This document shows, one piece after another, positions 26,058-38,665 of a stretch of DNA of 64,000 nt. Made by a program: the position numbers and the translations under genes. The stretch's first letter is position 1. Every line of letters starts with the position of its first letter. Origin of the DNA: Lumnitzera littorea (taxonomy: Eukaryota; Streptophyta; Magnoliopsida; Myrtales; Combretaceae); the NCBI GenBank assembly GCA_024138015.1, contig JAMXBB010000003.1, positions 12,296,391 to 12,360,390 of the forward strand, written 5' to 3'. Under the pieces are notes generated by a model, which saw nothing but the letters and a program-made list of their open reading frames with translations, was not told where the DNA came from and ran no database searches.

Positions 26058-28161
26058 CCCTAGCTTTTACTGATACGTTAGGCATCTAAGAACCTACAGC
26101 ATGATTAAGATCTACAAACTAATTAGATGAAATCTACCGACTTACAATTTGATAACCTCAAATCTAGATTAAAGTGGAATGTTAACCACCCAATTTCCAC
26201 ATACCGTAATAATAAACAAATCCAGCTGTTATAAGTGAATAAACTTGAATACAATATAACTCTAAGAAAAACAACTTAAAGTAACATCATCTAAAGGAGT
26301 CACAAATAACTCTAAACAATCAATAGTCTCCAAATATATATAACACGAAACAATAACATATGATCCTCAACAATTCACTCCTAAAAGCTAAACTACGCTG
26401 TCTTTGCTACATTACCATAATAACAAAGATCACCCTCCCCATCATAATATAAATAATCATAACATACATCCCTTGTAAAGTAACCACCATAAACTTCGTA
26501 CCTTGAACCTGCAACTAAAAAAAAATAATCCCCTAAAGGGTGAGCTAACGCCTGGTATAGCATATCATATGCATGCGCATAAACATAAATGTAACAAGAC
26601 AAGCACATACATGAGTATCAACATAAATGCAACAAACAACGGGTTTTAAATCTTATCATTAAAGTCTGCAAACAGTACAATCTTAGAGTCTTAAGACTTG
26701 GGATTACTCATGACCCTTATACACACAATATTACATAGGTATTGGTATTGGGTCCTCCCCAATCACCTAAGTGCCAAGACCCATCCTAGATCTACTTGGG
26801 TCATTTCAGTACGGGACTCCACCGAGGATAGCATTGTGCAAAAATCACTAGGTATCTCACCAATACCACTAGACCTGACCAGTGGATAGTCGAAGCCAAA
26901 CACAAGCAATACTTTCAATTAAGTCTAATTTATATATATACTAGCTTAACACACATATTCAACAAAAATATATCCTGTACCTAGTACTCCTATCTTAATG
27001 AAGTCTAGTACTGCACGACTCCTAGTACCTAGTCACAAATGTAATAGTAGATTTAAAACTCAATTCATTAATCCTTAACTTGACTCAACATTCTTCTGCT
27101 TTTATTCAACCCTTTGCCTCAACGTTTAAGTTTAATTGTACTTTACATATATTTTCATATCATTCTATACACTTTTTAACATCTTGTAATACACCAACCC
27201 TTGTTTGCACACACACACTTCACATACATACATACATACATCCCCCTCTCCCTAATCTCACATCTACACACACAATCACACACATAGAGACACCCATGTT
27301 CACTCACACGCCCACACTTAATATCGATACACACATCTGCACAGCATACACTCATACACATTCTCATGTCAACTGCTCACATACACATACACATGCAATC
27401 CCCACCACACACTGCCATATGATCATAACTATATACACTACACGATGTATAAATTTCCACACACACAAAAATCAAAGCCATTGTAATGTGCTAAATTTTT
27501 CTCATACAACACCCAATGCGTCACATATACGCATATGCTATACCAGTAATATAATACTTTTGTAACTCAATCACACAATAATTATCTACTACTACCATGT
27601 CAACAAATACACCACCTTCTCCTAAAACTTAAAGAAAACCCTAAAAGACATAAATTGACAAAATAAAATGAAGATAAAAATAGAAACTTACTTGAAAAAT
27701 GCGTGAAGATTGATTCTTTATTGAACCTCAAGCTCAACTATTGCTATTCTTGATTAGGGTTTTGGTATTTGGTTGAGGATCGAAAGTTTTCTATTTGTAG
27801 AAAAAAAACTAACATGATGTTATTGGTAAGGGAAAGGTATGGGGTTAAGTTATACTTTTTATTTAGGATAAGAGATAGTAGGAAGTTTGAATATTTTCCC
27901 ATAACCATATAGCCCCTCTATCCCTTATAAATTATAAGTTATACCATATCTTCAAGCCTTTATTATATTATTATATTCGTTCCATTATTTTATATTTCTA
28001 AAATTTATTATTATTATTATCATTAAATAACCCATTTCTTTTTTTTTTTTTTTACCGAGTTTTATAGTAATTTATCTTCATTAGAAGAAAAGGTGAGGTT
28101 AGGTTACAAAGTATAAGTTCTAACAATCAGGAGTAACTATAGGAAGTGACATATTAGCAAC

Positions 28162-28570
28162 TATCGTATGAAGTGTGCTCCCAACACTTAGTCTATATAA
28201 CATGTAAACTCTCTTGGCACTCCTTAGGTCTTCCTATTTAGAACACATAAGAATATGCTTAATTATATTGAAAAGGTAAAGAGATTGATGCTTAAGTAAG
28301 AAACAGGACTTAATATTTTTGGATGGATTATAAGTAATGGGGTCACCACTTTATGTATAAGAGGCCTTCATCAATGGATGATCTAAATTTATTCAATGTA
28401 ATAGCTAATGTACAATCTTATCTATCTTACTTTACTTATCTACACCTACTAAGGTTCAATGTATCTTAATAGTTCCAAAACACTCTTTGAAATCTAGGCC
28501 TTACACTAAATGGTCCTTTGTTTATAAGAATAAGAAAGTGAAAAAATGGGTTTAAGGAAAGCCTATGATA
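28162..28570 (-). repeat. Element D left (3') LTR
   Basis: About 409 bp, beginning TATCGTATGAAG (expected TG lost). It aligns with the right LTR through shared blocks such as AACACATAAGAATATGCTTA, AAGAAACAG, TAATGTACAATCTTA and GGCCTTACACT. It is strongly diverged. Confidence 0.6.
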
Positions 28571-29600
28571 TTCTCTCTTACCTAAACTAATGATATCTCA
28601 TCACTTAACGTTCTTTAGAATACTACTCCACTAATGTCTAGAAGGTAAGTGATTTGCAATGACTTCCCTAGTTGATTCACTTAGAGGCAAACCCTTCCAC
28701 CTCACTTGATACTCTAAGTAACATGGCTAGGCAAGACCTCATATTAGATTTCATTTAGGGATTTTCTTTGCCTCACTTCTGACTTCCTATCTTTTATACT
28801 AAGTGAACTTCCCCCTTAATGTTGCTAAGGTTTCCTCCTTCTCGATTTGCCATTCCAAATAAGTCTCCTTAAAGGCTTTTATGAGCTTTGACATCTTCAA
28901 TCAATGGAACTTATCTGATAACTTAACCGACATTTCTAAGACATTTAGGTGACTTAGGTAAGTTGTGATGCTTCTCTAGGATCTTCACTTGAAGGCTTAC
29001 ATGATTTGAAATATGCATCTGCTATCCCTTCTTATAGAGTAGCACATCCTCCATCTAGTACTTCTTTATCTAACCTTTCTTTTCTAGCATTAGCTTAGCT
29101 TAAGGGTCTTGGGTTAAGCCTTTTTTTTCTTCCTCCAATTATTTACCAAGTTTTAAGTCCTCTACCCCTTAGCTTGAAGTACTTACTTCTTCAATCTTAT
29201 CTTTTACTCCCTTTTAGACCACCTCTTCTCTAGGTAGCATAGGTTTATGAAGCTCCTTAAACACTCTTATCTAAGCCTTTCCCTTCACTTTGTACACATC
29301 TAATGTCTTTTAGATTGCTTCCTTAAAAGCTTGGGTACTGGTTTCTTTGGCCCAATTCTTGTTGTTGACTTGTATAGAACATAAAAGCTTTATGGCCTAA
29401 CTAAGGTTGTGACTAACTAGAACCACTTATTATTGGACTTCATTCGTGATCATGATACAATTTAGTAATAGGGTGATTTGGACAATTACTTAATCAAGGA
29501 AGTCCATGCTAATAACTAATTTATAGTCATCTAAGTTAGTCACTTTTAATTGTCTTTCCACTTATCTACCCTAAAATTGGCATCTTAGGCCGCACCAATA
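28571..29600 (-). pseudogene. Element D post-protease remnant
   Basis: Minus-strand reading gives charged, stop-ridden text with no YxDD box and no integrase zinc finger. It may hold a remnant of the integrase tail, but this could not be confirmed. The short length shows that the bulk of pol was deleted or never present. Confidence 0.35.
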
Positions 29601-30533
29601 GTACAGATTTCACTTAAGTTCACCATTTTCAACACTTTTTTGCCACTTTGAACCTTAAGGTTTAACTTCTCAACCATCTCCTAAGAAACAAATATGTTGA
29701 TTTTCTAAGTGTCTGTTAGGGCATTTATGCTTTGGCTCACCATAAATGCCTCTGTATACATCAAGCTTCAAGCCTCCTTAGTGAGCTCGCTCTATTTAGC
29801 ACCCAACCACTTCAAAACATGATGTTCATGCTTAGCTTAAGCCGCCTCTTCTTCCTCCATAGCAACTAGGCTCACTAACTAATCTCAAACTAAATAATCC
29901 TTAGGTTTATGTGCTTATGTACCACCATACATATGAACTAGGACAACTTCCTTCTAGGTGGTTCTTTTCCTTCCATGTAAGTCCTACCACTCTAAGGTAG
30001 GGTCTTCTCATTTCTTTAAGGCCTTAAATCTAACACCTCTTAGTCTCCTTTACCACTTCTATAGCTATCCTCTAACAATTCCCTATTGAGTCACTCTATT
30101 AGCTTGAATTTCATTAAGCTTTCAGCTGTGACATTGCTTAGGCTAAAGTTTAGATATAGTACCTCTCAAGGTCTATTTAAGCCTATCCTTGTAACTAATT
30201 GCAAAGGGTGAACATGGCATCCTTATCAGTGATGTAGGGAACCTCCAACAATAGCTTAAAGAATTCTTACACATATTTCCTGATGTCTTATCATATTAAC
30301 TAAGCCAAAGCCTCTTAGTTAAAATTGCTTGGAAAAAACTTCACTTGTAACTCAACTTGCAATTTTTCCTACGTCCTAATCACCTTATCTCCCTGCTTGG
30401 CACCATTAAATCTTCTACTTTACCAAAGTGTTAACTAGCTGCTCTTAACCTTGATGCTTTATCTAATGCCTTGATAGCATCAAAGTATTGTTCAAAATCC
30501 CTAAAGAAAGTTATCTATTTCCTTAACATTTCT
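29600..30533 (-). pseudogene. Element D gag C-terminal half, zinc knuckle and protease
   Basis: From 30528 downward the minus strand reads NVKEIDNFL and further gag-like text to about 30210 (EVPYITDKDAMF), resembling Galadriel-type gag. A degraded PH-type knuckle lies at about 29900-29938. The protease reading follows: SLMYTEAFMVSQSINALTDT near 29770-29706, where the residue after DT is now a stop instead of Gly. The gag N-terminal half is at 46220-46571, beyond element A. Confidence 0.65.
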
Positions 30534-31410
30534 TGATAGGAATTGGGCTATCGGACCATAGACCCGCAGCCGAGCTCGAGGACTAGAGAGACTAGCAAGA
30601 CAAATCTTCCTATTCCAGCCGACTCATGAGGAGGCTAAGTATCTCCTTGTCGACCCATTCGGCCTGCTAAGCCGAGTGATTGCCTATTTCTCGCATGTCG
30701 TGTGTTAAGAAGCAGAAAGCTAAGAGAATAGTCCATCCTCATTCTCATGCATGCCTGGTCAATTTCTTACTCGATCATACCCCTGTTGAGATGCTAAGAG
30801 AAAGAGTCCTAATTGATCAAGCCACCCCTGTTCGGACAAGTGAGTTGTCCATACTTTTTGTCCACATCTTCTAACAGCATCACAAATGCAATATTACCAT
30901 GTGTACAATATTATGTGTAGAATCCATTGCACCAATTATTACTTTCCTTATATATTCATTTTTATCTCTTTGTATCATGGACATTATTTCCATAGGAAAT
31001 GCCCTTTTTGTCTTTTCCTTTTTGGGCTAGTTACCTTAACTTATAATTATAAATACCCCATGTAATTGTAGCTATAAAGAGACATAGAGATTATCCTTAA
31101 TATACTTAAGCATTTCCTTCCTTACGTAAGCACTGCTTAGTTACTCTTGGTATCACTTTTATCCTAATTCCTAAGTAAGCCTAGGTGACGAGTAACCTCA
31201 CTGAACTGATTCGTGTATCTTATTGAATAGTATCGTAAGTCCTTAGAAGTTCTATTGGTGCATCATATCCATTAGAGCTATTCTTAGGTTTTTGCTTACC
31301 CTTCATTCGCATTCACCCTTTTCTTACAGCATTCTCCATTATTCCTTTCTTTTATAAACTTGGACCTACTTAGCGACCGGCTTATCTATTCTTAGTCCTG
31401 GTCCGCACCA
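30534..31410 (+). repeat. Element A 5' LTR
   Basis: Begins TGATAGGAATTGG and ends GTCCGCACCA. TATAAATA at 31048-31055 is the likely promoter. The downstream PBS reads TTGTTATTAAAGC, three changes from the Met-type TTGGTATCAGAGC, and starts about three bases after the LTR end. Confidence 0.9.
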
Positions 31411-31580
31411 TCTTGTTATTAAAGCAGAGGTTTTGTTTAAGTTGTTGGTTTCTCTGAAGTTCTATCTATACACTATTCTGTGTGTGTAAAATAGAGTAAG
31501 TTACTGTATTCATTTGAGTGCTGTGTTGTTAACTATTGATTTCCTGAAGTGTTTGTGTAAGCTTTAAATTAGTGAAGAAA

Positions 31581-32875
31581 ATGACGAACCCAAGTGTGAA
31601 TGTTGGTACTAGAGATGACAATAGTAGAGTTGTCCACCATGGGTGATAGTCCCAAGGAACGCCGAAGAGCACTAACGAGAGACTTGATGAGGTAGCTAAA
31701 CTTTTAATAGATCTAACTCAAGTTGTTCATGCGTTAGCTTGCTAACTCACTGAGGTTGCGTAAAATATTCTATAAGCTGCTCAACCTGTTAGAGGTTAGA
31801 ACCTACTTTGACCAATTTGAGGTGGAGGAGTAGGGGGACGAGTAAGGCAAAGGATAAACTTGAGAGAGCTTGATGAAGAGGATAAGGAAGAGTATTAGTA
31901 TTTCGAAGAAGAGTGCATATGAGTCTCGAAAGCGTCTGACCATGTAAAGTTTCAGATTTCAAGCTTCAATAGATCTGGAAATGCTGATGAATATTTAGAG
32001 TGGGAAGAAAAAGTGGAGCATGCTTTTGATTACTATCATTATGAAGATTATGAGAAAGTGAGAATTGCTACTGTAGAGTTCTCTATATATGCCGCTATGT
32101 GGTGAAAAAATTTCCAAGCTATAAGGAGACGCAAGGGCTACCAAGAGATTAATACTTGGTCCGAGATGAAGGGAATACTCATAAACAAATTCTTGTTGAA
32201 AACTTATCTTCAGGATACTTTCACTCGGCTTCATGAGCTGAGACAAGGAGACTGAACTGTTGATAAATATGTTCAAGAATTTCAAATGCTTATGATTCGT
32301 TGCAAAGTAGAGGACCAACCCAAACGGTCTCAAGATTCATTACTGGGTTGAGAGGAGACATTTGAGACATTATGGAGCTCCGACGATTTGACACGATGGA
32401 TGAAGTTGTTAGGATTGCCTAGCGAGTAGAAAGGCAAAGGAGGGGCAGACTAATGGCCAAGATGCCAACTATCAGACCTGGACAGGCAAGTCACTAAGCT
32501 CAATCGAGTACCGTGCCAAGCCGAAAGATTGATATCCAAGCCGATTAGAAAGGCCAACTTGATGGTGAAGTGCCAACCTGAACTTATGAGAAGGGCTGAA
32601 GGTCTAGTAGGGAGACAAACTAGATCAAGTGCTTCAAGTGCCAAGGGTTCGAACATATGACTTCTTAAGGCCCAAACTATAGGACAGAAGTCATCAAGGG
32701 ATATGTCTTGAAGCTAAAAGTAGACAATACAGATGACGAACCCAAGAAGGAGGAGGTCCTTGTCAAGAAAGAAAATGTCGAGAAAGAGCTAATTGAGAAG
32801 GACATATTTGCCAAGGACTTGGATAAGTTACTCATGGTTGTCCGACACACTATGAACATGAAACCCTAGGAGTAA
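31581..32875 (+). pseudogene. Element A gag (decayed)
   Basis: Starts at ATG 31581 (reading MTNPSVNVGT). The CRM-like gag core is clear at about 31940-32340: VKFQISSFNRSGNADEYLEW, then TWSEMKGILINKFLLKTYLQ and VDKYVQEFQMLMIRCKVE. The zinc knuckle at 32632-32675 keeps CFKCQGFEHM but has lost its last Cys and gained a stop. A TGA at 32103-32105 replaces a Trp codon that element B retains. Several further stops make the gene non-functional. Confidence 0.85.
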
Positions 32876-33242
32876 AGAGAGAATTTGTTCCATACCACCT
32901 ATAAGATAAATGATCAGGTGTATGCCCTCATTGCAGATAATGGAAGCTATACCAATGTGGCATCAACCGATCTTGTCTCAAAACTAAAGTTACCGACTGT
33001 TACACACCCGAAGCCGTAGAAATTGCACTAGTTGAGCAAGAAAGGAGCATTACAAGTTAATTGGCAAATAATACTATCAATTACTATAGGGAATTACTAA
33101 GACTAGATTCTCTATGATGTATTGCCCATGTATGCTTCCTACGTGTTACTAGGTAAACCGTGTTGTTTAATAGAAGAGTTATCCATGATGGCTACGAGAA
33201 CACGTACATGTTCAAGAGAGATGACCAGAAGATTACACTAAA
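32876..33242 (+). pseudogene. Element A protease (decayed, cut by B)
   Basis: Retroviral-type aspartic protease reading VYALIADNGSYTNVAS near 32917-32970, with the active site as DNGS, followed by LVSKLKLPTVTHP. The reading runs into the B insertion at 33242 and resumes in frame at 42508 on the other side. Confidence 0.8.
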
Positions 33243-36200
33243 TGATGGGAATCAGGCTACTGGACTTTTGACTCGCAGCCAAGCCCAAGGACTAGAGGGT
33301 CTGCCGTGATGAATCCTTCTATTCTAACCAACCTTTGCCAAAGCTGAGTACTTCCTTGTTGAGTCACCCTTGATGCCATGCCGTATGTGTAAGCCCCAAA
33401 GTTCAGCTAAGTAACCGTAGGATTGAACTTAGAACCCAAGGTTTAGGGCGATAGGTTAAAAGATTCGATCAAACCCAAATTATAAACTATTGAGAAGAAT
33501 ATTAGTAAAAATGACCCCATAAACTTAAATTGAAGAAAATAAGAAATAAAATAGGAGACTATAAAATTTTCAAATTTTCAGCATAATAATTGCTAATTAC
33601 CGAAAAGGCGAAAAGTGTAATTTAATAATTGATAAATTAATAGAGATAGATTATATGTGTACTAAAAATTTTAGAATGACCAAAATAATATTTAGGAATG
33701 CTCACGTATACCTCACATGTATTTACGTGTAGATAAAAATACGCGTAATTACCTAATTTGGCCAAAAACTAAGCAAATAATTAAAGAAAATTATAAAATA
33801 ATTATGGAAAAATCAGAAAAAATCAGAAGAGGATAAGATGCATCAATATCAGGTCGTGGCATGTCAGGATAAGAAAAAGAAAAATTAGCCAATAGAAATT
33901 GAACAACTTAAAAGCCAAAAATCAAGGAATTTGGACAAAGTCTTGTCAAATTAATGCATATTAATTACAGAAAATGTCTATAAATAGGGAAAAAATTTAC
34001 AGAGCTCATTTGGATAGTTTGAAAAGTGAGAAAATTAGGGAGAGTCAAAAATTCGAGAGAAAATCCAGAAAATAAAAAAAATAAGAAAAACTGTGCAGTT
34101 AAGGGTTTTAAAAGGAACCCACACCAGAAGAGGAGCTGGAAGTGGACGGCCACCACCAACACACAGTGGTGGCAGCGCCCAGGCCAGCCGACAAGGCCAC
34201 GGCGGCCCGCGGTGGCCGGAGCCACCCGAACCGGTGAGTCAAAATTCCAGCCCGATTTTTGTGAAATTTTTTAAAAATAGTAAATATAATTAGAAAATTA
34301 TGAATTTTGTTATTCTGGGATATTTTTGTATGTAGTTTTTAGGAAAAATGTTATTTTGATGAAATTATGTCCCGTAATATATGGTCCCTAAGAAATTGTG
34401 CAAAACCGAGTACATTTCGATTTAGAAATAAATGACCTTAGGAGTGTAGTTTCAAGCCCAAAATTTTTGTGTAGATTACTCAGATGATATAGAACAGTGC
34501 TATGAAGCCCTTTTTCAAAAATTAATTTTCGAAATTTTTAGATAATTTTTAGGTCCTAAAATGAGGCATAAAATGGGTAATTTAGGATTAATTAAGTAAT
34601 TAAATTATTAATTTCTGACTTAGTGAATAAGTAGATGTTTTAGGGTGTTAAGATCTGATGGATTATGATACTTATAGCATTTATGGTGTTAGATGTAATT
34701 ATTAGGTTAATTATGTAATAAATGAGTAATAGGAAAAAAATAGTTAATTTTGTAAATTAGGGAAATTTGGAGTAAAATCTGATTTAGGATGGATTTAGAC
34801 ATTTTGAAATAATAGTTGGTGTTTAGAGATGGTAATTAGGGTAATAGAAATATTAGAAATGCATTATGTGCATAATATGCAATAATGCATAATGTGTAAT
34901 TATTGAAAATATAATAAATAGAAAATATTATAATAAAAATTGATATTTTGAGAATAATAAAAATGCACAATAAATCTGATAGGAAACTTGAATTTATGGA
35001 ATTATATGAAAAATGTAAAAATTTATCACATTAGGAGTGAATTCGGTACACTGATATGAATTCAAGTGTACCGAGTAAAATAAACACTGACAAAGGGTAA
35101 TGATGGTATTTAGGAGATCGGGAAGTGATGTGATTAATTTCACATTATGGATTGAAATGGATTTCTAGGGATGGAATCGAAAACATTACTTAGAAATCGA
35201 ACTAAAAACCTGGTTCAGAAATCAATGCGAAAACCGAACCTGAACCTAACCCCAAACCTAGAATAATTATAAAAGACTTAATATCTAGATAATTAGGCAT
35301 ATTAAATCTTAAACAAAACCTAACAATAAGCGTTGTAGGATAAAACGAACCTATAATATTTACATGAAAAGCTGAAACCACGTTCGTGTTATAGGGATAA
35401 CCGGCGATGGCCTGAGCAAATCGGACCTCGAGTGAGCGAGCGAGGAGTCGAGGTAAGTTGGGATTAATACGACGCTGTATTTTGGAGGCTTAAGATTATG
35501 CTTGGTTATGCTTGTTAGATAGTTGAATGCGTGCATGTGCTTGATTATGGGTGATGCTATGATTATGTTTGTTGCTTTGGCGCATATTGTATGAATTGTA
35601 TGTAATGATTGATCACCCTAAATTGGACTTAATCAAATGTACAACCAGTAATCATAATCGAACATGCATGGCAACCCGTTAGGGGATTTAGGACTCTCTG
35701 GCCAAATACCGACCCCTTCGGAAGGGATAGCGCAGGATTGCAAAATGGTCCCTTCTTCATCCTCAGTCGAACTAAGTGACAGGAGAGGAGGTCGCGGCGG
35801 GGATGAAGACAGTGGTTCGAAGGTAGTCGCGGGAGGAGCAAGGTCTCCATTACACAAGCCTGGGTTTGGTCGTGAGCTGTTGCATTAACGGTAACTCCTC
35901 AACCCGGATTAGAGCGGGCGCAATTTCTCTAATCTCACGACGGGCCGGACAACGTCGTGCGATGGTATTTGCTTGCACATGCATTGCATTAAATAAGTGA
36001 TTGAAAACCTTGTGGTGTGTATGGTATAGTTTTAACTCCTCCGTCCTAACTTACTGAGCTGTGGTTGCTCACATCCCTATAGACATCGTGCAGGTGCTGG
36101 CTAAGAAGCGGCAACCAATTACTCCGAAGCTAGCAACTGCTGGATCCTGGAGAGTGAGGAAAAACATTGAAGAATAAACACATATTTTAAGGTCTAAGTT

Positions 36201-37212
36201 TTTATTTTAGAATTATTTTTCATTTCCGAGTGATGTAATAACTAGGGAATATACTATAGAGAAATGTTGTAAACTTTAACTGCAATAATTGAATGATAAC
36301 ATATATATATAATTCCTCACTTTTATAGGTAAATGATTTATTTAAATTACAAATTGTCTACTTCAAAGCGGGTTAGTTGTGGACGCCTTGTGTAGATCAG
36401 GTCTAGGATAGCGGTTGTGAGGCCAACTTCTATCTTAGGGTGGTTTACACGGCGGGGCTGTTACGACTCTGCCGCTTCGGGGCGTGACAGTATGGCTGCC
36501 CATTTTTTCTACAGTATGATGAGTTGATGATTACTCTCCAATACTAAGCTGACTAATTACTCAACCACTTCCTTGCCGAGAAGCTGAGAGAAAGAGTCCG
36601 AACTGACTATGCTATCCCTGCTCAAACAAGCCCATCTCTCTGTACTTTTTGTCCGCATCTTCTAACAACCTCGCTAATGTAGTATCGTTACGTATATAGT
36701 ATCATGTACAGAATCCATTACACCAATAATTGTTTTTTTTTATATATTCATTTTTAACCTTTTATATCTTGTACATTACTTCTTTAAGAAATACCTTCTT
36801 TTTTCTTTTCCTTTTTAGACAGGTTGCCCTAACTTATGGGTATAAATACCTTTGTACTTATAATTGTGATAATATTAGATCATTCTTAATACAGTCGTTG
36901 AGTATTTTTTCTTCCTTGCATAAACACTGTTTGTTTACTCTCAGCATTATTCTTACCCTTTCCCTTAAGCAAGGTTAGGTAGTGAGTAATCTCACCAAAC
37001 CAATTTATGCGTCATATTGAATTGAGCCATGAGTCCTTGAAAGTTCCATTGATGTATCATATCCTTTAGAGCTATTCATAGGTTTTGCTTACTGTTTCAT
37101 TCTTCGTTTTCGCCCTTTCGTACATTTCCCGATTAATCCTTTTTTAAGCTTTCTATGAGCTTGGACTCATCCAGCAATCGGCCTTGTCTATTCTTAGTCA
37201 CAATTAGTAACA
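33243..37212 (+). repeat. Element B 5' LTR, split by solo LTR C
   Basis: Segments 33243-33387 and 36495-37212 together form the LTR, from TGATGGGAATCAGG to TTAGTAACA. TATAAATA lies at 36841-36848. The reading of the integrase tail seen at A's 3' LTR is also present at the start of this LTR. Confidence 0.9.
33388..36489 (+). mobile_element. Solo LTR C: 3.1-kb Tekay-like LTR
   Basis: Starts TGTAAGCCCCAAAG and ends CTTCGGGGCGTGACA. It is flanked by the exact 5-bp duplication GTATG (33383-33387 and 36490-36494). Removing it restores the text seen in B's 3' LTR near 41774-41800. It has a TATAAATA box (33979-33986), a GC-rich leader with an open frame (34026-34274), a splice-donor-like GGTGAGT (34234-34240) and an acceptor-like CATCGTGCAG|GTG near 36087-36098. 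No internal domain is present, so it is a solo LTR left by LTR-LTR recombination. The LTR size and end sequences fit Tekay/Del elements. Confidence 0.9.
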
Positions 37213-37227
37213 TCTTGGTATCAGAGT
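37213..37227 (+). other. Element B primer-binding site (initiator tRNA-Met)
   Basis: TTGGTATCAGAGT begins at 37215, two bases after the LTR end at 37212. It is a near-perfect complement of the 3' end of initiator tRNA-Met, the usual primer of chromoviruses. Confidence 0.9.
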
Positions 37228-37381
37228 GAAGGTTTTATGTAAACTATAGTAATTCGTGAAGTTTTGTTATACTTTATTTTGTGTGTATGAATTATAGTAA
37301 GTTATTGTGTTCTTTTAACTACTGTATTATTAATTGTTAACTTCTTAAAGTGTTTGTTTAAGTTTGAATCAATGAGGAAAA

Positions 37382-38665
37382 ATGACAGACCTAAATATGA
37401 ATGTTGGTATTGGTGATGACAATGGGGTTGTCCACCATAGACGATAGTTTTAGGGAACTCCTAAAAGCACTGACGAGAGGCTTGTGAGGTAGCTAACATC
37501 TTAATAGATTTGACTTGTCTTGTTCATGCACTATCTTGATAACCTACTAAGGCTATGCAAAACACTCTACAAGCTACTCAACCTATTAGAGGTTAAAACC
37601 TAGCTCATCCCATTCGAGGTAGAGGAGTTAACCGATGAGTAAGGTGAAGGATAGACCTAAGAGAGCTTGACGAAGAAGAAGAGGAGTATTTTGAAGAGGA
37701 GTGTGTACGAATCCCCAGAGCATCTGACCATGTGAAGCTTCGGATTTTGAGTTTCAATGGATTTAGGAATGCTGATAAGTATCTGGATTGGGAAGATAAG
37801 GTGGAGCATGTGTTTGATTACTATCAATATGAGGATTATGGAAAGTGAAAACTATTGCTATTAAGTTCTCTAAATATGTCGCCATATTGTGGAACAATTT
37901 TTAGGCCATAAGAAGACGAGAGGGGTACCAAGAGATTAACACTTAGCTTGAGATGAAAAGTGTGCTTAGAAACATATTTATATTGGAAACATACCTCTAA
38001 GATACATTCACTCGACTTTAGAAGCTAAGACAAGGAGGTCAAACTGTTAACAAGTATGTTCAAGAGTTTCAAATGCTTATAATGCGTTGCAAAGTAGAGG
38101 AACGACTAGCTCGAATAGTCTCAAGGTTCGTTACCAGGTTTAGAGGAGACATTCGGGACGTTGTGGAGCTCCAACGATTTGACACAATGGATGAAGTTGT
38201 TAGGATTGCCCAGTGAGTAAAGAGGTAAAGAAGGAGTTGAGTACCGACGAAGATGTCAACTAGTTGACTAATATAGGCAAGTCACCGAGCTTAGTTGAGT
38301 ATAGAGCTGAGTAAAAATATTGATGTAAGAGCTAAGTAGAAAAACTGACCTAATGATGTAGTGCCGACCCAAACATATGAGAAGGGGCAAGGGTCTAGTA
38401 GGAACACCAGCCAAATTAAGTGCTTTAAGTGCTAGGGGTTCGGACACATAGCTACTCCACGCTCAAATTGACCGACAATGATCATTAAGGGAGACATCTC
38501 AAAGCTAGAAGTAAAGAGTACGGATGAGGAACCTGAGGAGGAGGAGGTTCTTGCCAAGAATGAAAGTACTAAGAAAGAGCTGATTGAAGAGGACATGTTT
38601 CTTGAGGACTTAGATCGATTACTCATGATTATCCAACGTACTATGAACGTGCAACTCTCATGAGA
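37382..38665 (+). pseudogene. Element B gag (decayed)
   Basis: Starts at ATG 37382 (reading MTDLNMNVGIGDDN). The gag core is readable from about 37720 to 38220 with the same motifs as in A. A Trp codon at 37890-37892 remains where A has TGA and E has TAG. The zinc knuckle near 38415-38460 reads CFKC, a stop, then GFGHIATP, lacking the final Cys. An acidic C-terminal segment (open at 38478-38663) follows, rich in Glu. Confidence 0.85.

Larger units (their letters stand above)
15183..28066 (-). mobile_element. Element F: non-autonomous LTR retrotransposon with 2.1-kb LTRs
   Basis: Two direct repeats start TGTAATACC(T/C)CA and end GAGTTTTA(C/T)A. They enclose a 2.24-kb interior without gag or pol. 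On the minus strand an initiator-Met type PBS (19506-19518) lies next to the right LTR, and a purine-rich GTTGAGAGGGGAAAATTG lies next to the left LTR. The right LTR is therefore the 5' LTR. The layout matches large retrotransposon derivatives (LARDs). An LTR motif shared with C suggests a Tekay/Del-related parent. Flanking pentamers GGAAC and GTAAT match at only three of five positions, so the duplication is eroded or absent. Element E sits inside the right LTR. Confidence 0.75.
19526..28066 (-). repeat. Element F right (5') LTR, split by element E
   Basis: The LTR runs from 19526 to 19572, is interrupted by element E, and resumes at 26058-28066 after repeating CCCTA. Its joined length of about 2.05 kb matches the left LTR. 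The CACATACA-rich tract recurs at about 27205-27400. The terminal CA is mutated to TA. Confidence 0.8.

Noticed and set aside
27080..27565. 161-codon open frame on the plus strand
   Set aside because: It lies within the CACATACA-rich part of F's right LTR. The His/Thr-rich text comes from the microsatellite-like repeat, and overlapping frames also occur on the other strand, as in the left LTR near 16342-16707.
15500..28000. Possible CRISPR-like or satellite array in the repeated CACATACA tracts
   Set aside because: The repeats are simple-sequence variants without spacers, duplicated only because they sit in both LTRs of F; plant nuclear DNA has no CRISPR arrays.
34026..34293. Pro/Arg-rich frames of 82 and 66 codons
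   Set aside because: Part of the LTR leader of C. Kept as a leader feature and finding, not as a gene.
35629..35888. Three overlapping 73-74 codon frames on both strands
   Set aside because: They lie inside solo LTR C in a GC-richer patch without stop codons by chance; none has a recognisable domain.
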